Positions 1-9,029 are shown, counted from the stretch's first letter. The stretch is 64,000 bases of DNA from Thiotrichales bacterium (GCA_016938655.1 JAFGUG010000080.1:45112-109111); one strand, 5' to 3'. The notes: generated by a model not told the origin, from the letters alone. Made by a program: numbers and translations.

Positions 1-1
1 A

Positions 2-2311
2 GACCTCAATAACTATGTGACAAGCTTAGACAGCACCGCGTTGATGATGCAAAACGACTACCTCACCAACAACCCACACTCCGGCAATGAACGCTGGAAA
101 CTCAATAAAGGTACGAGTGCTTCGGCCTATCACGCGATTCACGCCTCTATGCAACCGGTTATTCATAAGTTTATTGATAACGCCGATTTTATGGATCTGT
201 TTCTCATTGATGTGAATACCGCTCGAGTTTTATACTCGGTAGACAAAGGCATGGACTTTGGCCTAAACCTAAAACAGGCGCCTTTAGCGAACAGTGGTCT
301 AGCCAAAGCGTTTGAAGCTGGCAAAAACCTAAAGCAAAATGAAACCGCTTTTGTTGACTTCAGTGCTTACGCACCCGCTGGCGATACACCAGTTAGTTTT
401 ATGTCAACACCCGTGGTATTTGAGGGCAAAACCATTGGTCTATTAGTGGTGCAAATGAACGCCGACCAACTCAACGCCATTATGACCGACCGATCAGGCA
501 TGGGCGAATCCGGTGACACCTACATTGTTGGTTCAGACTTTTTAATGCGTACCGACTCCAATCGCAGTGCGGACCACACCGTGTTAAATTCGTTTTTAAA
601 CCCAAGTGCTGGCCAAGCCAAACACGCCTCGGTGGAACAGGCATTGCAAGGAAATAGTGGGGTCGAAATTATGCCCACCTATAACCAGGCTGAAGTGCTG
701 TCGGCGTTTACGCCAATTGATGTAAAAGGGGCAAAATGGGCACTCATTGCCGAACTCAATGCAAGTGAAGCGTTTTCTGCCTCATCCCACCTGGTTAAAC
801 TCGCCTTGATTATTGCCGCCGTTGCCACCTTAATTATTATGTTATTGGCTTACTTAATTGCCCACAGCATCTCTAATCCCATTCATGAACTGGTCAACAC
901 CTTAGGGCATATTCAGCGTTCCAGTGATTTTAAAACCCGCCACCCTGTTAAAGGCAATAACGAAATCAGCCAAGCGGGACAAGCCATCAACCAACTGATG
1001 GAAAATATTGATCAGTCCTTTTCTGAAATTCAGTCGGTCATGGACAGCATTAGCCAAGGCGATTTTAAGCAACGAGTTAAAGGCGATTTGCACGGCGATT
1101 TAGACCATCTCAAAACCTCGGTTAATGCTTCAGCAGACAGCGTGGATTACACCATGCAAGCCCTCTCTAAAGTCATGATTGGGATTGCCGAGGGCGATTT
1201 CTCGGTAAGACTGGACGACTCAATTAAAGGCCAGCTCAAAGCACAAGTGGATGAAGCGATGTCTCAAATGGACATCGCCATCCACACCATTACCGATGCT
1301 ATGGAGTTTGCCGCTAAAGGGGTGTTCTCGCATCGCGTTACCGGCAACCTTAAAGGCGACATGATTAAACTGAAACACTCGGTTAACCAATCGTTAGAGG
1401 AGATTCAAAGCGCCATTGATGAAATCACCGACTCTGCCAAAGCGATGGCTGAGGGCAATTTAACCAAACTGATTGTGGGCAAACATGAAGGCGAATTGAA
1501 CGAGTTACAACAAGCCCTTAACAGCTCCATTTTACACTTAAGTGACATGGTCAAATCGGTGCTCGATGCCTCTAATTCGGTTTCCAATGGGGCCAATCAA
1601 ATCTCCAGTGGCAGTATGGATTTAAACGAACGCACGCAACAACAAGCCGCGGCACTAGAGCAAACCGCCGCCTCGATGGAAGAGATGACCGCATCGGTTC
1701 GTGGCAACTCAGATAACGCCCAACGCGCACACCAGCTTGCTGAGAATGCGCGCAGCAAAACCACCCAAGGTGTAGAGATTATGAACAGCACCATTGATGC
1801 GATGCACGACATTGAAAATGCCAGTGCCAAAATTAATGACATTATTGGCTTAATTGACAGCGTGGCCTTCCAAACCAATTTATTGGCCCTAAACGCCGCC
1901 GTTGAAGCGGCGCGAGCGGGTGAAGCAGGGCGTGGTTTTGCCGTTGTGGCGGGTGAAGTTCGAAACTTAGCAGGCCGCTCTGCGGATGCTGCAAGCGAAA
2001 TTAAACAGCTGATTGGGGCAACAGCCGAACAAATTAAACACGGTACCGTTTTGGTTAATCAGTCAAACGACTCGCTAAACTCGATTAACACCGCCATTCA
2101 AGAGGTCAATGACATTGTGGCCGACATCAGCATTGCCAGTAGCGAGCAGGCCGAGGGCATTAGTCAGGTAAACTTAGCGATTACAGAGATGGATCAATCA
2201 ACCCAGCATAACGCGCACTTAGTCGAGAATCTCTCCAGCCACTCCACCGCGGTTGATAAAGAAGCCGCCGACCTCAAAAAAGTGGTTGAAGGGTTTAAAA
2301 CCAACTCGTAA
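2..2311 (+). CDS. Methyl-accepting chemotaxis protein, 5' end cut by window edge
   Basis: This is a transmembrane chemoreceptor that would signal to CheA/CheW. The frame is open from base 2, so the real start, first membrane helix and part of the sensor lie upstream. A GTG at 17 is probably internal. Counting from that GTG, residues 1-255 look like a periplasmic Cache-type sensor ([16 protein letters not shown] is typical). A hydrophobic helix follows at about 261-283, then a chain of HAMP-like repeats ([16 protein letters not shown] and AEGNLTKLI mark successive units). Last comes the signalling domain with the conserved hairpin [20 protein letters not shown] near 625-645. The C-terminus FKTNS has no NWETF-type CheR/CheB tether. 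The ligand cannot be told. The family call is very secure. Confidence 0.95.
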   Translation, partial: DLNNYVTSLDSTALMMQNDYLTNNPHSGNERWKLNKGTSASAYHAIHASMQPVIHKFIDNADFMDLFLIDVNTARVLYSVDKGMDFGLNLKQAPLANSGLAKAFEAGKNLKQNETAFVDFSAYAPAGDTPVSFMSTPVVFEGKTIGLLVVQMNADQLNAIMTDRSGMGESGDTYIVGSDFLMRTDSNRSADHTVLNSFLNPSAGQAKHASVEQALQGNSGVEIMPTYNQAEVLSAFTPIDVKGAKWALIAELNASEAFSASSHLVKLALIIAAVATLIIMLLAYLIAHSISNPIHELVNTLGHIQRSSDFKTRHPVKGNNEISQAGQAINQLMENIDQSFSEIQSVMDSISQGDFKQRVKGDLHGDLDHLKTSVNASADSVDYTMQALSKVMIGIAEGDFSVRLDDSIKGQLKAQVDEAMSQMDIAIHTITDAMEFAAKGVFSHRVTGNLKGDMIKLKHSVNQSLEEIQSAIDEITDSAKAMAEGNLTKLIVGKHEGELNELQQALNSSILHLSDMVKSVLDASNSVSNGANQISSGSMDLNERTQQQAAALEQTAASMEEMTASVRGNSDNAQRAHQLAENARSKTTQGVEIMNSTIDAMHDIENASAKINDIIGLIDSVAFQTNLLALNAAVEAARAGEAGRGFAVVAGEVRNLAGRSADAASEIKQLIGATAEQIKHGTVLVNQSNDSLNSINTAIQEVNDIVADISIASSEQAEGISQVNLAITEMDQSTQHNAHLVENLSSHSTAVDKEAADLKKVVEGFKTNS

Positions 2312-2340
2312 CTAAACGCATTAAAAACCTTTTAAACGCT

Positions 2341-2384
2341 AAAAGAATTCAATCATCCCTGCACTTGCAGGGATTCTTTTTCTG
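2341..2384 (+). terminator. Rho-independent terminator after the chemoreceptor
   Basis: The arms ATCCCTGC (2355-2362) and GCAGGGAT (2367-2374) enclose the loop ACTT and are followed by TCTTTTTCT. It sits 30 bases after the chemoreceptor stop and separates that gene from the H-NOX unit. Confidence 0.85.
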
Positions 2385-2441
2385 AATGATTCTTAATATT
2401 ATGAACTCAAAAAGTGGAAGCTTGATAACTGTAACTATCCA

Positions 2442-2471
2442 TTGACAGAGAAAGCCCTATCGGGGCATGAT
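2442..2471 (+). promoter_or_regulatory. Candidate sigma-70 promoter for the H-NOX operon
   Basis: A perfect TTGACA (2442-2447) is followed after 18 bases by CATGAT (2466-2471), a weak -10 match. It lies about 50 bases before the H-NOX start, in the only gap between the upstream terminator and the gene. Confidence 0.35.
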
Positions 2472-2519
2472 AAGTAAAGCAAATTTCTAGCGTACTCATA
2501 TTTCAAGGACGGCTTAAAG

Positions 2520-3062
2520 ATGAAAGGAATGATATTCACCAACTTTATCGAACTCGTTGAAGATAAGTTTGGCTTTAAAATGGCGGATGACATTATCGAA
2601 AGTTCCAATTTACCCTCTGGTGGCGCCTACACCTCAGTTGGAACCTACGACCACACCGAACTGCTAGAATTGGTCAAACATTTAAGTGAAGCCACCGGCA
2701 TTCCCGCGGAGGATTTAGTTAAAGTCTTTGCCGAACACCTCTTCGGCACCTTTGTAAAAGGCTACCCACAGTTTTTTGACGCCGTTGATAATTGCTTTGA
2801 CTTCTTAAACAGTATCGAAGATACGGTGCATGTTGAGGTAAAAAAACTTTACCCCGATGCCGAGCTTCCCACCTTTGAACCGAATATTGAATCGGATTCA
2901 AAAATGACTTTAGTCTACACTTCAAAACGCCCTTTTTCTGCGGTTGCCTATGGCCTTATTAAAGGCTCGGCGAGTTATTACAAAGAAGACATAACCATTG
3001 ATCTCGAAGACCTCTCGACCCCTGATTTTACCCGGGTAAACTTTACTTTAACCAAGCATTAA
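2520..3062 (+). CDS. hnoX: H-NOX heme-nitric oxide/oxygen binding protein
   Basis: Soluble heme sensor of 180 residues, the normal length for a stand-alone bacterial H-NOX. The N-terminus MKGMIF is typical. The proximal heme ligand is predicted as His104 in EDTVHVEVKK. The heme-propionate motif Y-x-S-x-R is intact as Y133-T-S135-K-R137. An AAGGA ribosome site lies 10 bases before the ATG. The gene is followed after 42 bases by a hybrid histidine kinase, the classical partnership in which NO-bound H-NOX inhibits kinase autophosphorylation. In related bacteria such pairs control biofilm formation and cyclic-di-GMP, which fits the many GGDEF/EAL genes in this window. That link is inference; family and heme residues are read directly. 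Confidence 0.95.
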   Translation: MKGMIFTNFIELVEDKFGFKMADDIIESSNLPSGGAYTSVGTYDHTELLELVKHLSEATGIPAEDLVKVFAEHLFGTFVKGYPQFFDAVDNCFDFLNSIEDTVHVEVKKLYPDAELPTFEPNIESDSKMTLVYTSKRPFSAVAYGLIKGSASYYKEDITIDLEDLSTPDFTRVNFTLTKH

Positions 3063-3104
3063 ACAGAGTCTAGCCACCCCCTTGATTAACATTGGACAAA
3101 CAGC

Positions 3105-4421
3105 ATGACCGATGATGCATTCGAAAAACGGTTTTTAAGAGAACGCCAAGCACGAAAACAGGCTGAACAGTTACTTGAGAGTAAATCGCTCGAACTGTAC
3201 AGTTCTAATCGTGCCTTACAGCAAATGGCGGAGGACTTAGAACAGAAAGTGATCGAACGCACGTTAGAGGTGGAAAAAGAGAAAAATCGCGCCCTGCAAT
3301 TGAGCAGCGCAAAATCGGAATTTGTGGCCACTATGAGCCATGAAATTCGCACCCCCATTAACGGTATTCTAGGTGCGCTGAATCTGTTAAACAGCGAAAT
3401 TAAATCCGGTGAAGCACTTCGCTTGTTGGGCATTGCGGAGCAATCCGCCAATGTTCTACTGCACGTTATTAACGACATTCTCGACTTCTCTAAAATTGAA
3501 GCCGGACAAATGGAATTAGAACATAATCCCTTCAACCTAAACCAACAGTGTCAAAACACCCTAAGCACCTTTGAACAGGCCTGTTCAGATAAAAACATCG
3601 TACTCTCAATGGATTGGCACGACAACGTCAGTCATTGGATTATGGGTGACCCCTTCCGCTTAACCCAAGTGATTAACAACTACTTAAGCAATGCCCTCAA
3701 ATTTACCCCGCGCGGCAAGATCACCCTGCAAATCACTCAACAGAATCATTGCCTTGAGTTTTCGGTCATCGATACCGGTATTGGTATTTCACAAAGCGGC
3801 TTAAATAAACTGTTTGCAGACTTTACACAAGTGGATTCAACCACCACTCGGCAATTTGGGGGAACCGGGCTGGGTTTAGCCATTACCAAAAAGTTAATTA
3901 CAATTATGGGCGGTGAGGTCGGCGTTGAAAGCCAAGAGGGTAAAGGTTCGCGTTTTTGGGCACGTATTCCCTATCAGCCTTGCGAAGCTAAAAAAACCAA
4001 ATCCAACAGAAAAGAGAATATTGAAACCTTAAAGGGCCGTGCAAGTCATATTTTGCTGGTTGAAGACAATCCGGTTAACCGTATGATTGGCGAAAAAACC
4101 TTACAAAAGCTCGGGCACACGGTCTTTACTGCAGAAGATGGACAAATTGCCGTTGACCTACTCACCGAACAAAGAGCGCAAGGCCAAATTGAGTTTGACT
4201 TGGTGCTCATGGATTGCCACATGCCCAACTTAGATGGCTTTGCTGCCACTGAAAAGCTGCGTAACCTACATATTAACATTCCGATTATTGCCTTAACCGC
4301 CAACACCTCTTTGGAGGACAAGCAAAAAGCATTGGGCTCAGGCATGAACGACTTTTTAAGTAAACCGTTTCAGGTAGAAGACATTCAAAAACTGATTCTG
4401 CAATACCAAAGCACACCATAA
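3105..4421 (+). CDS. Soluble hybrid histidine kinase, H-NOX associated (HahK-like)
   Basis: Cytosolic sensor kinase of 438 residues without membrane helices. Residues 1-70 form a charged coiled coil, probably the H-NOX docking or dimerisation part. HisKA follows with phospho-acceptor His79 in MSHEIRTPINGI. The ATPase domain has an N-box near 191-200 (NNYLSNALKF) and G-boxes DTGIGIS and GGTGLGLAI. A C-terminal receiver (about 315-435) has phospho-acceptor Asp370 in LVLMDCHMPNLDGF and the conserved Lys420. It sits 42 bases downstream of the H-NOX gene, so the two are almost certainly co-transcribed. The built-in receiver makes it the hybrid (HahK) rather than the simple (HnoK) type. The downstream response regulator or phosphotransfer protein is not encoded next to it. 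Confidence 0.93.
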   Translation: MTDDAFEKRFLRERQARKQAEQLLESKSLELYSSNRALQQMAEDLEQKVIERTLEVEKEKNRALQLSSAKSEFVATMSHEIRTPINGILGALNLLNSEIKSGEALRLLGIAEQSANVLLHVINDILDFSKIEAGQMELEHNPFNLNQQCQNTLSTFEQACSDKNIVLSMDWHDNVSHWIMGDPFRLTQVINNYLSNALKFTPRGKITLQITQQNHCLEFSVIDTGIGISQSGLNKLFADFTQVDSTTTRQFGGTGLGLAITKKLITIMGGEVGVESQEGKGSRFWARIPYQPCEAKKTKSNRKENIETLKGRASHILLVEDNPVNRMIGEKTLQKLGHTVFTAEDGQIAVDLLTEQRAQGQIEFDLVLMDCHMPNLDGFAATEKLRNLHINIPIIALTANTSLEDKQKALGSGMNDFLSKPFQVEDIQKLILQYQSTP

Positions 4422-4425
4422 AAAA

Positions 4426-4445
4426 ATCCCGGACAAAGCCGGGAT
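4426..4445 (-). terminator. Intrinsic terminator between convergent genes
   Basis: The arms ATCCCGG (4426-4432) and CCGGGAT (4439-4445) have a 6-base loop. On the minus strand the hairpin is followed by TTTTT, so it best serves the CbpA-like gene. The plus-strand side lacks a strong T run. Confidence 0.8.
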
Positions 4446-4473
4446 GATTCTCGTTAAACAGGCACGCGCTCAA

Positions 4474-5364
4474 TTAATGTTCATGGCGCGGATCAAATGG
4501 CATTAATTCGGCCATTTTTTCATACAACGCCTTTTGCTCATCGGTTTCTGCCGGTGGGGTTTGAATGAAAATATTCACATATTGATTCCCCACATCTCCG
4601 CGAGTGGTATCGCCTAACCCGCGCCCTTTAATGCGTAATTTAGCACCAGACTGCGTGCCCGGTGCAATCGACATTTTAATAATGCCTTTAATGGTTGGAA
4701 TCTCGACCTTGGCACCTAACGCCGCTTCCCAAGGGGTAATAGGCAAATCAACATACACGTCTTTGCCCTCAATTTTAAAACGTGCGTCATTTTGTAGGTT
4801 AATCTCAATAATCACATCGCCGTTTGGCCCGCCATTAAAGCCACTAAAGCCCTTCTCTTTAACGCGAATCTTTTGCCCTTTGGTCACCCCAGCAGGAATG
4901 CGAACTTTAATCGGCGTAGTGTCATAAGCGTGGCTCCCTGAACGAGAATCACCTGTTTGCACGTTAATGGTGCGCTCGGTGCCTTCAATGGCTTCCACTA
5001 AACTCACCATGACCTTGACCACTTGATCTTCGCCCTTTTGTGGTCGGGCTTGGTGATGACCACCAAAACCACCGCCGCCAAACATTGAACCAAAAATATC
5101 TTCGTAGTTTGCTCCGCCACCAAAGCCGCCCCCTCCAAAGCCGCCTTGACGATTGCTGTAATCGGAACCGAACTGATCGTACATAGCACGTTTTTCGGTG
5201 TCGCTTAAGGTTTCATAAGCTTCACTAATTTCTTTAAATTTACCTTCATCACCGCTTGGTTTATCTGGGTGATATTTAGCCGCTAACTTACGGTACGCTT
5301 TCTTAATTTCAGCGTCGCTTGCAGAACGACTCACGCCTAATACAGCGTAAAAATCTTTACTCAT
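4474..5364 (-). CDS. cbpA: DnaJ-class co-chaperone of the CbpA type
   Basis: Hsp40 co-chaperone of 296 residues from the chosen ATG at 5364. A GAGAG ribosome site lies 8 bases upstream of that ATG; a TTG five codons earlier also reads open but has no ribosome site. The J domain (about 1-70) carries the invariant HPD in KYHPDKPSGDE. A Gly-rich linker follows (about 78-115, many GGFGG units). There are no CxxCxGxG zinc-finger repeats, so it is class II. Two C-terminal beta domains include IRVKEKG and LRIKGRGLG. It should stimulate the ATPase of DnaK; curved-DNA binding is known for E. coli CbpA. It is not linked to dnaK or grpE here and has no evident operon partner (a cbpM-like gene is absent). 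Confidence 0.9.
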   Translation of the reverse strand: MSKDFYAVLGVSRSASDAEIKKAYRKLAAKYHPDKPSGDEGKFKEISEAYETLSDTEKRAMYDQFGSDYSNRQGGFGGGGFGGGANYEDIFGSMFGGGGFGGHHQARPQKGEDQVVKVMVSLVEAIEGTERTINVQTGDSRSGSHAYDTTPIKVRIPAGVTKGQKIRVKEKGFSGFNGGPNGDVIIEINLQNDARFKIEGKDVYVDLPITPWEAALGAKVEIPTIKGIIKMSIAPGTQSGAKLRIKGRGLGDTTRGDVGNQYVNIFIQTPPAETDEQKALYEKMAELMPFDPRHEH

Positions 5365-5462
5365 AATGGGTACTCTCAAATAAATTCATTTAATGACTCA
5401 TTAATAAAGACAACATTCGGCTTTTTCAAGCGTTAAGCGTAATTAAATCTAACCTAAAAATC

Positions 5463-5474
5463 AGCAGGCCTGCT
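5463..5474. repeat. Iterated palindrome AGCAGGCCTGCT
   Basis: Perfect 12-bp copy in the divergent gap between the CbpA-like gene and the secreted-protein gene. The left flank AAAATC matches several other copies. Confidence 0.9.
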
Positions 5475-5498
5475 AATTGAGTGAATTAAACGATACTT

Positions 5499-5551
5499 AA
5501 ATGTAATTTATTTACATTTTTAGTTGACTCTCAAATCCAAAGCGTTAATAT
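5499..5551 (+). promoter_or_regulatory. Promoter with adjacent operator-like inverted repeat
   Basis: A perfect inverted repeat AAATGTAA-TTTAT-TTACATTT (5499-5519) ends 4 bases before a -35 box TTGACT (5524-5529). A -10 box TAATAT (5546-5551) follows after 16 bases. The arrangement suggests that a dimeric regulator binds just upstream of RNA polymerase. It would drive the secreted-protein gene starting at 5606. The regulator is unknown. A second TTACATTTT half-site lies at about 5568-5576. Confidence 0.5.
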
Positions 5552-5605
5552 AAGCACATGGAATTTAATTACATTTTAACAACCAATCAAAAAGAGAACA
5601 CAAAC

Positions 5606-6106
5606 ATGAAAAATTTAACCATCAAAAACGCATTTAAAACATTATTAGCTTCTAGCCTATTAACCGCATCAATCTCAGCGTCTGCTGGATTTGATATGAG
5701 TGCGATTCAAGCACAACAAGAAACTGTAGTGGCGATGCAAGAAAAAATGCAGCAAATGTCTAACAATATGGAACGCTCACAAGTCATGCAAGAACAGATG
5801 CAGATGATGAATGAAAATGCCCAAACCATGCAGGCGATTCAAGAAAAATTACAAAACCGTGTGCAAACTCGCGTTCAAGAAACGATGCAAGTCATCACAG
5901 GAACCGAGACCCAAACCGAAGAAGCTGCAACCACGCAAGAGAGCAGCACAACCGACACAACCGCTGACGCAACGACCGAGACCGAAACAACGGTACAAAC
6001 TGAAGAGACGTCTGACACTGCAACTGACAGCACTGATGCGTCTGTAAGCACAGAAAGCCCTGAAACATCAGAAACAGTGGTCGCAAACGCAGACACGGTA
6101 CAATAA
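5606..6106 (+). CDS. Small secreted Met/Gln-rich protein with Thr/Glu-rich tail, function unknown
   Basis: Exported protein of 166 residues. I start it at ATG 5606 because a clean signal peptide begins there (MKNLTIKNAFKTLLASS, cleavage near ASA-GF) and an AAAGAGAA ribosome site precedes it; an ATG 16 codons earlier has neither. The mature part has two halves. Residues 27-98 are a Met/Gln-rich helical segment, predicted coiled coil (EKMQQMSNNMERSQVMQEQM). Residues 99-166 are almost only Thr, Glu, Ser, Asp, Ala and Val: acidic and probably disordered. I recognise no family. Met-rich secreted proteins sometimes bind copper, but no MxxM ladder clear enough to claim that is present. It has its own promoter with an operator-like inverted repeat. 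Confidence 0.75.
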   Translation: MKNLTIKNAFKTLLASSLLTASISASAGFDMSAIQAQQETVVAMQEKMQQMSNNMERSQVMQEQMQMMNENAQTMQAIQEKLQNRVQTRVQETMQVITGTETQTEEAATTQESSTTDTTADATTETETTVQTEETSDTATDSTDASVSTESPETSETVVANADTVQ

Positions 6107-6120
6107 TATACCGCAACGCA

Positions 6121-6160
6121 TTGTCACTATTTGATACACCAATAAGTAGAATAGTGGCAA
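6121..6160 (+). other. Hairpin in the gap before the outer-membrane protein gene
   Basis: The arms TTGTCACTATT (6121-6131) and AATAGTGGCAA (6150-6160) pair over 11 bases with one G-U, with an 18-base loop. No T run follows, so it may be a 3' mRNA-stabilising structure or an attenuator rather than a terminator. Confidence 0.35.
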
Positions 6161-6261
6161 CTAACCGGCACGCAATTCAAATCCTTGATAAAATTAACGA
6201 ATACACCGTTTAAATGCCGATCACGGTTACCCATTCAAAATTCCAACGAAGGTTTTTAAAC

Positions 6262-7002
6262 ATGATTAAAAAAACACGCATACAAACCACTGGGCTACTG
6301 TTATTCGGTTTGGCACTCGCAGGCTTGTCCCTGTTTGCGCAGGCTTCGACCACCGAAAACAGTGGTTTTACCACCAAACTCACCACTGGCTTTTTCTACT
6401 CAAGTGGGCAAAGTGACACCATTAATTCTTCTGACGCCACAACCAGTTCGATTCCACTGATGCTCTCTTTCAAAAAAGACCGGCTCTCAATGGGCGTTTC
6501 AACCGCTTATTTAATGGTTGACAGCGACAGTTTTAACGCCGAAGGCATGGGCGATACCACCTTCTCGATTGGTTACGATATTACCGAATCACCGTGGTTT
6601 ACCGTTAAGTTAAAAGAGAAGTTTGCAACGGGTGACGAAACCGAAGGCTTAAGCACCGGTAAAAACGATACCTCACTACAACTCGACTACTTTTACCCAA
6701 TTAAAACCAATACCTCAGTGTTTGCCAGCATTGGCCATAAACTGGTTGGTAAAGTGAGTGGTGCAGACATGCAAAATACCACGTTTGCTTCCGTGGGCAT
6801 GGGTTACCTCTACCCAAACAAAACCAATATCGGTGTGTCATTAGACTATCGCCAATCCATTTATAAAAGTTTAGACGACCAAACTGGTGCCTCACTTTTT
6901 GTTAGTAAGCCGTTAAATAAAACCTATAGCCTATCGGCTTTTGGTGGCTATGACAGTAGCGAAACCACCACTGCGGGTATTACCCTAACCACTAAATTTT
7001 AA
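6262..7002 (+). CDS. Outer-membrane beta-barrel protein, uncharacterised
   Basis: 246 residues from ATG 6262, chosen because a GAAGG ribosome site lies 9 bases upstream and a signal peptide follows directly (KKTRIQTTGLLLFGLALAGL, cleavage after QAS). The mature chain consists of alternating hydrophobic/polar stretches typical of beta strands (LTTGFFYSSGQSD, FASVGMGYLYP, SLSAFGGYDSS) and ends in Phe (LTTKF), the usual BAM recognition residue. Length and pattern suggest a 10-12 strand barrel, as in the transporter-like outer-membrane proteins of unknown function. It is the first gene of a tight unit: the DUF6502-like gene starts about 20 bases later. No substrate can be inferred. Confidence 0.75.
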   Translation: MIKKTRIQTTGLLLFGLALAGLSLFAQASTTENSGFTTKLTTGFFYSSGQSDTINSSDATTSSIPLMLSFKKDRLSMGVSTAYLMVDSDSFNAEGMGDTTFSIGYDITESPWFTVKLKEKFATGDETEGLSTGKNDTSLQLDYFYPIKTNTSVFASIGHKLVGKVSGADMQNTTFASVGMGYLYPNKTNIGVSLDYRQSIYKSLDDQTGASLFVSKPLNKTYSLSAFGGYDSSETTTAGITLTTKF

Positions 7003-7022
7003 ACTGAGATTTTTTGCATCCC

Positions 7023-7889
7023 ATGAGTCAAGACAACGCCGCCCCTACCTCTAAAGAGCACATACTCACCAAAGCCTTAACGCAAATGTTAAAGCCCTTG
7101 GTGCGTCTGCTTATTCACCAAAACATTACCTACACCGGGTTTTTAAACTTACTTAAAAAAACCTATGTTGAGGTGGCGGAAGAGTCTTTTGAAATCAAAG
7201 GTAAACGCTTAACCGATAGTCGCATCAGTTTAATCACCGGTGTGCATCGTGGCGATGTGAAACGCATTCGCACTGAAGGCCTAACCCAGCCGAGTGAAAA
7301 AGAGATCAAAGCCGGACTCAGCGCACAAGTTATGTCGATTTGGGCCGGTCACCAAGCGTACTTAGATGACAGCGGCAACCCAAAACCGCTCTACCGCTAT
7401 GCGCATGATGGATCGCCGTCGTTTGAAGAGTTGGTGCTGTCGGTATCAAAAGACAAACACCCGCGCTGTTTTTTAGATGAGTGGATGAACCAAGGCTTAA
7501 TTGAGCTCTTTGAAACTGACGATCACAAAGAGCAAATCTCACTGACCGAAAAAGGCTATGTGCCTGAAGAGGACTTTGAAGAGAAGCTCTTTTTTGCCGG
7601 TAAAAATATCGGTGACCATCTCTCCGTAGTCGCGCATAACCTTGAGAACCAAACCCCGCCGATGTTTGATCGTGCGGTGTATTACAACAAGCTATCCGAA
7701 GCGTCAATTCAAGCAATTGAAGCCGCCTCAAAAGAAAAAATGATGGCGGCGCTCACCGAAATAAACCAACTGGCCAGCCAGTTGCAAGCCCAAGATGCCC
7801 AAAATGCCGAAACGGACAACGAAGAATCCGCTGACCGCAGCATGCACTTGGGGGCCTATTTTCACCACCAACAAAAATCGGTTAATTAA
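7023..7889 (+). CDS. DUF6502-like cytoplasmic protein
   Basis: About 288 residues, with no signal peptide or membrane segment. Start choice is uncertain: ATG 7023 gives MSQDNAAPTSKEH, while a TTG at 7014 would add three residues and lies closer to the GAGAT element at 7006-7010. The N-terminal half (KALTQMLKPLVRLLIHQNIT, then a basic helix-turn-helix-like RISLITGVHRGDVKRI near 68-83) resembles a DNA-binding region, as in proteins now grouped as DUF6502. The middle contains a conserved Trp/Tyr-rich stretch. The C-terminus is Gln/Ala-rich coiled coil and acidic. The next gene begins at the very next base after its stop, so the two are translationally linked. A regulatory role for the unit is inference. 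Confidence 0.75.
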   Translation: MSQDNAAPTSKEHILTKALTQMLKPLVRLLIHQNITYTGFLNLLKKTYVEVAEESFEIKGKRLTDSRISLITGVHRGDVKRIRTEGLTQPSEKEIKAGLSAQVMSIWAGHQAYLDDSGNPKPLYRYAHDGSPSFEELVLSVSKDKHPRCFLDEWMNQGLIELFETDDHKEQISLTEKGYVPEEDFEEKLFFAGKNIGDHLSVVAHNLENQTPPMFDRAVYYNKLSEASIQAIEAASKEKMMAALTEINQLASQLQAQDAQNAETDNEESADRSMHLGAYFHHQQKSVN

Positions 7890-8978
7890 GTGAAAAATTT
7901 ATTTCCCACACAGTTCAACTTGTTTAAGGTCAACGTCTCTAAGGCAACTGCAAACTGGCTTAAACACAGCCTATTAACGCTTGCCTTAGCGATCAGCCCA
8001 TTCACACTCTCCCCTCTGTATGCCGCCAATTTAGGCAGTGGCTTGGGTGGAACGGGCTTTATCTCGGAAGACCCTACCAGCGGTTTTGGCGGAACCGGAC
8101 GCGCCTCTTCAGGTTTTGGAGGCACCGGTGTGATTGGTACCATTACCGAGTTTGGCAGCATCTGGGTCAATGGCATTGAGATTGGCTACGGTGACAAAAC
8201 CCAAGTGACGTCCGATCTTAACCAAACCTTACGCACCACCGCTACTCGTGAATCGGTGCTTAAGTTGGGGCAGCAAGTTATTTTAGAAACCTTGCCAAAC
8301 GATGACAAAGCACTCACTAAAGCGATTCATTTGTACTACCCACTGGCCGGTAAAATAACGTCAATCACTGAAAATGGCGTGGTTATTAATGGTGAACACC
8401 GTGTGCAAACCAGCGAAAAAACCCATTACGATGCCAGTTTAAGACTCAAAGTCGGTGAGTATGTCGCCGTTAATGGCTATCAAACAGACAAAGGCGTTTG
8501 GCAAGCCACGCGTATCAGTGCCAACGCACAAAACCGTGAGATGTATCAGCCGACGCCCACCAAAGGTTTTTCAGATGCGGTTAAAAAGGTGGTGCTTGAA
8601 ACCACCCTTCAGCAGATCAATCAATGGCAAGCGTTAACCAAGCTGAACGCGACGGGCGCAAAAACCAATGCGCGTTTGGTTGTGAAAGGTGTTTGGCAAA
8701 ATGGTGAAGTCAATAACCCACAAATTCAACCTTACAACGACTTTGTGAACGGCTTGATGCAGAATCAGCAAACTCTTCGTCCTATGTTGGAAAACCGCAA
8801 GATGCCAGAAGGCATGGACAAAATCGATCTCGATAGAATGTCGATGCAGAAAGAGCAACTTGAGATGATGCAAATGCAACGTGATCAAAATTCGATGATT
8901 CAAGATCAACTTGATCAAGTTCAGCAAATTCAGGAACTCAAAGACCAGTTTCAACAAATACGCGGGCTTGTAAACTAG
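7890..8978 (+). CDS. Exported DUF5666-like protein with Gly-rich repeats
   Basis: 362 residues starting at GTG 7890, directly abutting the preceding stop. A signal peptide-like stretch (about 22-45, LLTLALAISPFTLSPLYA-A) is followed by a repeated Gly-rich motif: GSGLGGTGF, SGFGGTGRA, SGFGGTGVI. At least two OB-like DUF5666 repeats come next (about 85-140 and 148-205; GKITSITENGVVINGEH and LKVGEYVAVNGYQ are typical). The last 80 residues are Met/Gln-rich coiled coil (EQLEMMQMQRDQNSMIQDQ), recalling the Met/Gln-rich half of the small secreted protein at 5606. DUF5666 has no known activity. Co-occurrence with a DUF6502-like protein and an outer-membrane barrel suggests an envelope function. Confidence 0.75.
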   Translation: MKNLFPTQFNLFKVNVSKATANWLKHSLLTLALAISPFTLSPLYAANLGSGLGGTGFISEDPTSGFGGTGRASSGFGGTGVIGTITEFGSIWVNGIEIGYGDKTQVTSDLNQTLRTTATRESVLKLGQQVILETLPNDDKALTKAIHLYYPLAGKITSITENGVVINGEHRVQTSEKTHYDASLRLKVGEYVAVNGYQTDKGVWQATRISANAQNREMYQPTPTKGFSDAVKKVVLETTLQQINQWQALTKLNATGAKTNARLVVKGVWQNGEVNNPQIQPYNDFVNGLMQNQQTLRPMLENRKMPEGMDKIDLDRMSMQKEQLEMMQMQRDQNSMIQDQLDQVQQIQELKDQFQQIRGLVN

Positions 8979-9029
8979 GGATTTACATCAACCATAAGTG
9001 GTCTTTTACACCCCCTAATTAAAAAAGTG

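Noticed and set aside
2411..2460. FNR/NO-type regulator site before the H-NOX gene
   Set aside because: Only half of a TTGAT-N4-ATCAA site is present; the second half does not match.
5875..6116. Two minus-strand open frames over the Thr/Glu-rich tail of the secreted protein
   Set aside because: They are antisense reads of low-complexity codons (Val/Ser and Leu/Cys runs) without ribosome sites.
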